Assembly (NCBI GenBank): GCA_942159475.1
Contig: OW804094.1
Location: forward strand, 133,038,755 to 133,102,754
Direction of reading: 5' to 3'
DNA length: 64,000 bases
DNA from: Sthenelais limicola
Lineage: Eukaryota > Annelida > Polychaeta > Phyllodocida > Sigalionidae
Of the stretch, positions 62,818-64,000 are shown piece by piece. Within the stretch, counting starts at the first letter, position 1. Each line of letters starts with the position of its first letter. The notes under the pieces are model-generated. The model had not been told where the DNA came from, did no database searches, and worked only from the letters and a program-made list of their open reading frames with translations. Both the position numbers and the translations under genes were made by a program.

Positions 62818-64000
62818 TCCATCAGAGAGACTGCTGAGGACGGAGGGCATGGGACACACATCCCGGGGACCCATGGCGCTGCATCTAAGTAACCCCACTT
62901 CATTCAATCTGAAGGTCATTTGATTTATATGAGAAATACGCCGCGTGGGTTTCATTTGCAGGCAGTGAGTTCGACTCGGGCGTGGTGGGCTGATTAGGAT
63001 AAGAGAAAAATGATGGGGAGGAACGACCGATTCCGGTGTAGATCGGAGAGACAAAGGATGAGTTACAAACACAGGAGGATTGTTGAATGCATAGGTTGAT
63101 ATAATAGATGGATAAATGGATGCATGGATAGATAGGTGGATCTATAGATAGATACATTATATATAAGTCTTATAGATAATAGCATTCCTCCAACAAATTA
63201 CATCTTACAGCTTCATCTGTATAAATAGGTCATTTGATTTATAATTATAGATCTATAGATAAATAGCTATAGATTCAAACTGGAGAATTTTTAGGGCAAC
63301 GCAACACAATTGGTTGAATTATAACTTGTTTCCAATCAGATCACAAAGGACACTGAAAATAAAACGCTTATTTATCGTAAACCTAATCTGCTCTCATCAG
63401 TAGACGAAAAGAACTAGAATAGTCTATACTGAATATGGTTGGGATGAAGGGATATACCGCGGAGCTTGGAAAACTCTCTGGATACACGATACATCGCAAT
63501 AATAGCGAAAGAAAATTCAATCGGACAGGAATAGCATTGAAGAGAGATACGAAGAATCGGATGTAGGGGCTGAAAAAGCCGGTAACGTTGATAAGGGAGA
63601 AGAGCTACGAGAGAGGGCTATGTAAAACACGGCAGGTAAATATGAACGGGAAGTGGACGGCAGTGATAGGGTCGGTGAATGGGATGCTATTACCCGCATT
63701 AAAATTCCCCTCCACAGTAGCATTGCACAATTGGTCTGCTTAATGGCTCGTGAAAATAGAAACGGAGCTAATTAACTGGCACACCAAACACATTCCAGAC
63801 GATTAAAACAAAAGAATTGTGTTGAAAACTATAGAGATACCCCAAACCAAACGAGAGCAAGCCAAGAATTGAAAGGGCCCTCGCTTGGGATACAATTGTT
63901 TCCATTTGCGCAGCATTTCCAATGACAGCCTGCGGCAATGTGGTGCGTTAAAATCGAGAAAACGAGCGAATGGTCTACAAGGGCGTTGGTCCTTGTAAAA

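Larger units (their letters stand above)
47516..64000. other. Gene-poor region upstream of the last ARFGAP1 exon found
   Basis: I found no exon that I can support over 16.5 kb on either strand. It holds a mariner-like palindrome (49818-50024), an (AGG)n tract, a SINE, (GA)n tracts, two (GT)nG(n) microsatellites and the CACTGTG element (61032-61543). The block at about 52.52-52.85 kb is a high-complexity candidate non-coding element. The missing ARFGAP1 5' exons may lie here unseen or beyond the window. Confidence 0.5.

Noticed and set aside
62662..63072. 136-codon minus ORF rich in Pro and Ser
   Set aside because: It crosses the (GT)nG14 microsatellite and has no family motif or splice context.
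1..64000. CRISPR arrays, operons, prophage or plasmid features
   Set aside because: No regular spacer repeats or Shine-Dalgarno-linked gene trains; all recognised genes are spliced and nuclear.

Overview
This is a eukaryotic genomic window with spliced genes: GT/AG introns, polypyrimidine tracts, AATAAA signals, transposon remnants, tRNA-derived SINEs and microsatellites. No bacterial features are present. Gene content, intron density and frequent TAGGCCTA-like words suggest an invertebrate deuterostome, most likely an echinoderm. That assignment is an inference of moderate-to-low confidence. I joined exons by hand by checking splice sites and reading phase, and named genes by recalled family similarity. 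No database search was run.

Layout. 1-7.0 kb: no recognisable gene. 7.2-30.6 kb: five housekeeping-type genes packed on alternating strands. PIGW (-, 7 exons, 495 aa) is head-to-head with REX1BD (+, 5 exons, 151 aa). REX1BD is tail-to-tail with an MTFR1/2/1L-family mitochondrial fission regulator (-, 8 coding exons, 402 aa). MTFR is head-to-head with ARMC1 (+, 9 exons, 307 aa). ARMC1 converges on the 3' end of ARFGAP1 (-). Only the C-terminal 277 codons of ARFGAP1 are found; its exons are spread over 29.3-47.5 kb and the ArfGAP domain exons were not found. 30.6-64 kb is otherwise gene-poor: long ARFGAP1 introns and upstream sequence with mobile-element remnants, simple repeats and patches that look like conserved non-coding DNA.

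The genes are functionally separate: GPI-anchor inositol acylation (PIGW), an excision-repair-named protein of unclear role (REX1BD), mitochondrial morphology and distribution (MTFR, ARMC1) and Golgi/COPI traffic (ARFGAP1). The MTFR-ARMC1 pair is the exception. As I recall it, the human orthologues MTFR1 and ARMC1 are also divergent neighbours at 8q13, so this looks like an old divergent gene pair whose products act on the same organelle.

The most notable non-genic items are: a 512-bp element with 44-bp terminal inverted repeats starting CACTGTG and 5-bp target duplications (Transib/RAG-transposon-like); four dispersed hammerhead-like hairpin tails; a two-copy foldback repeat with a compensatory base-pair change; a TTAA-flanked MITE in the probable ARMC1 3'UTR; a duplicated 60-nt exon in ARFGAP1; and two neighbouring genes whose start codon lies exactly at, or across, the first splice junction.
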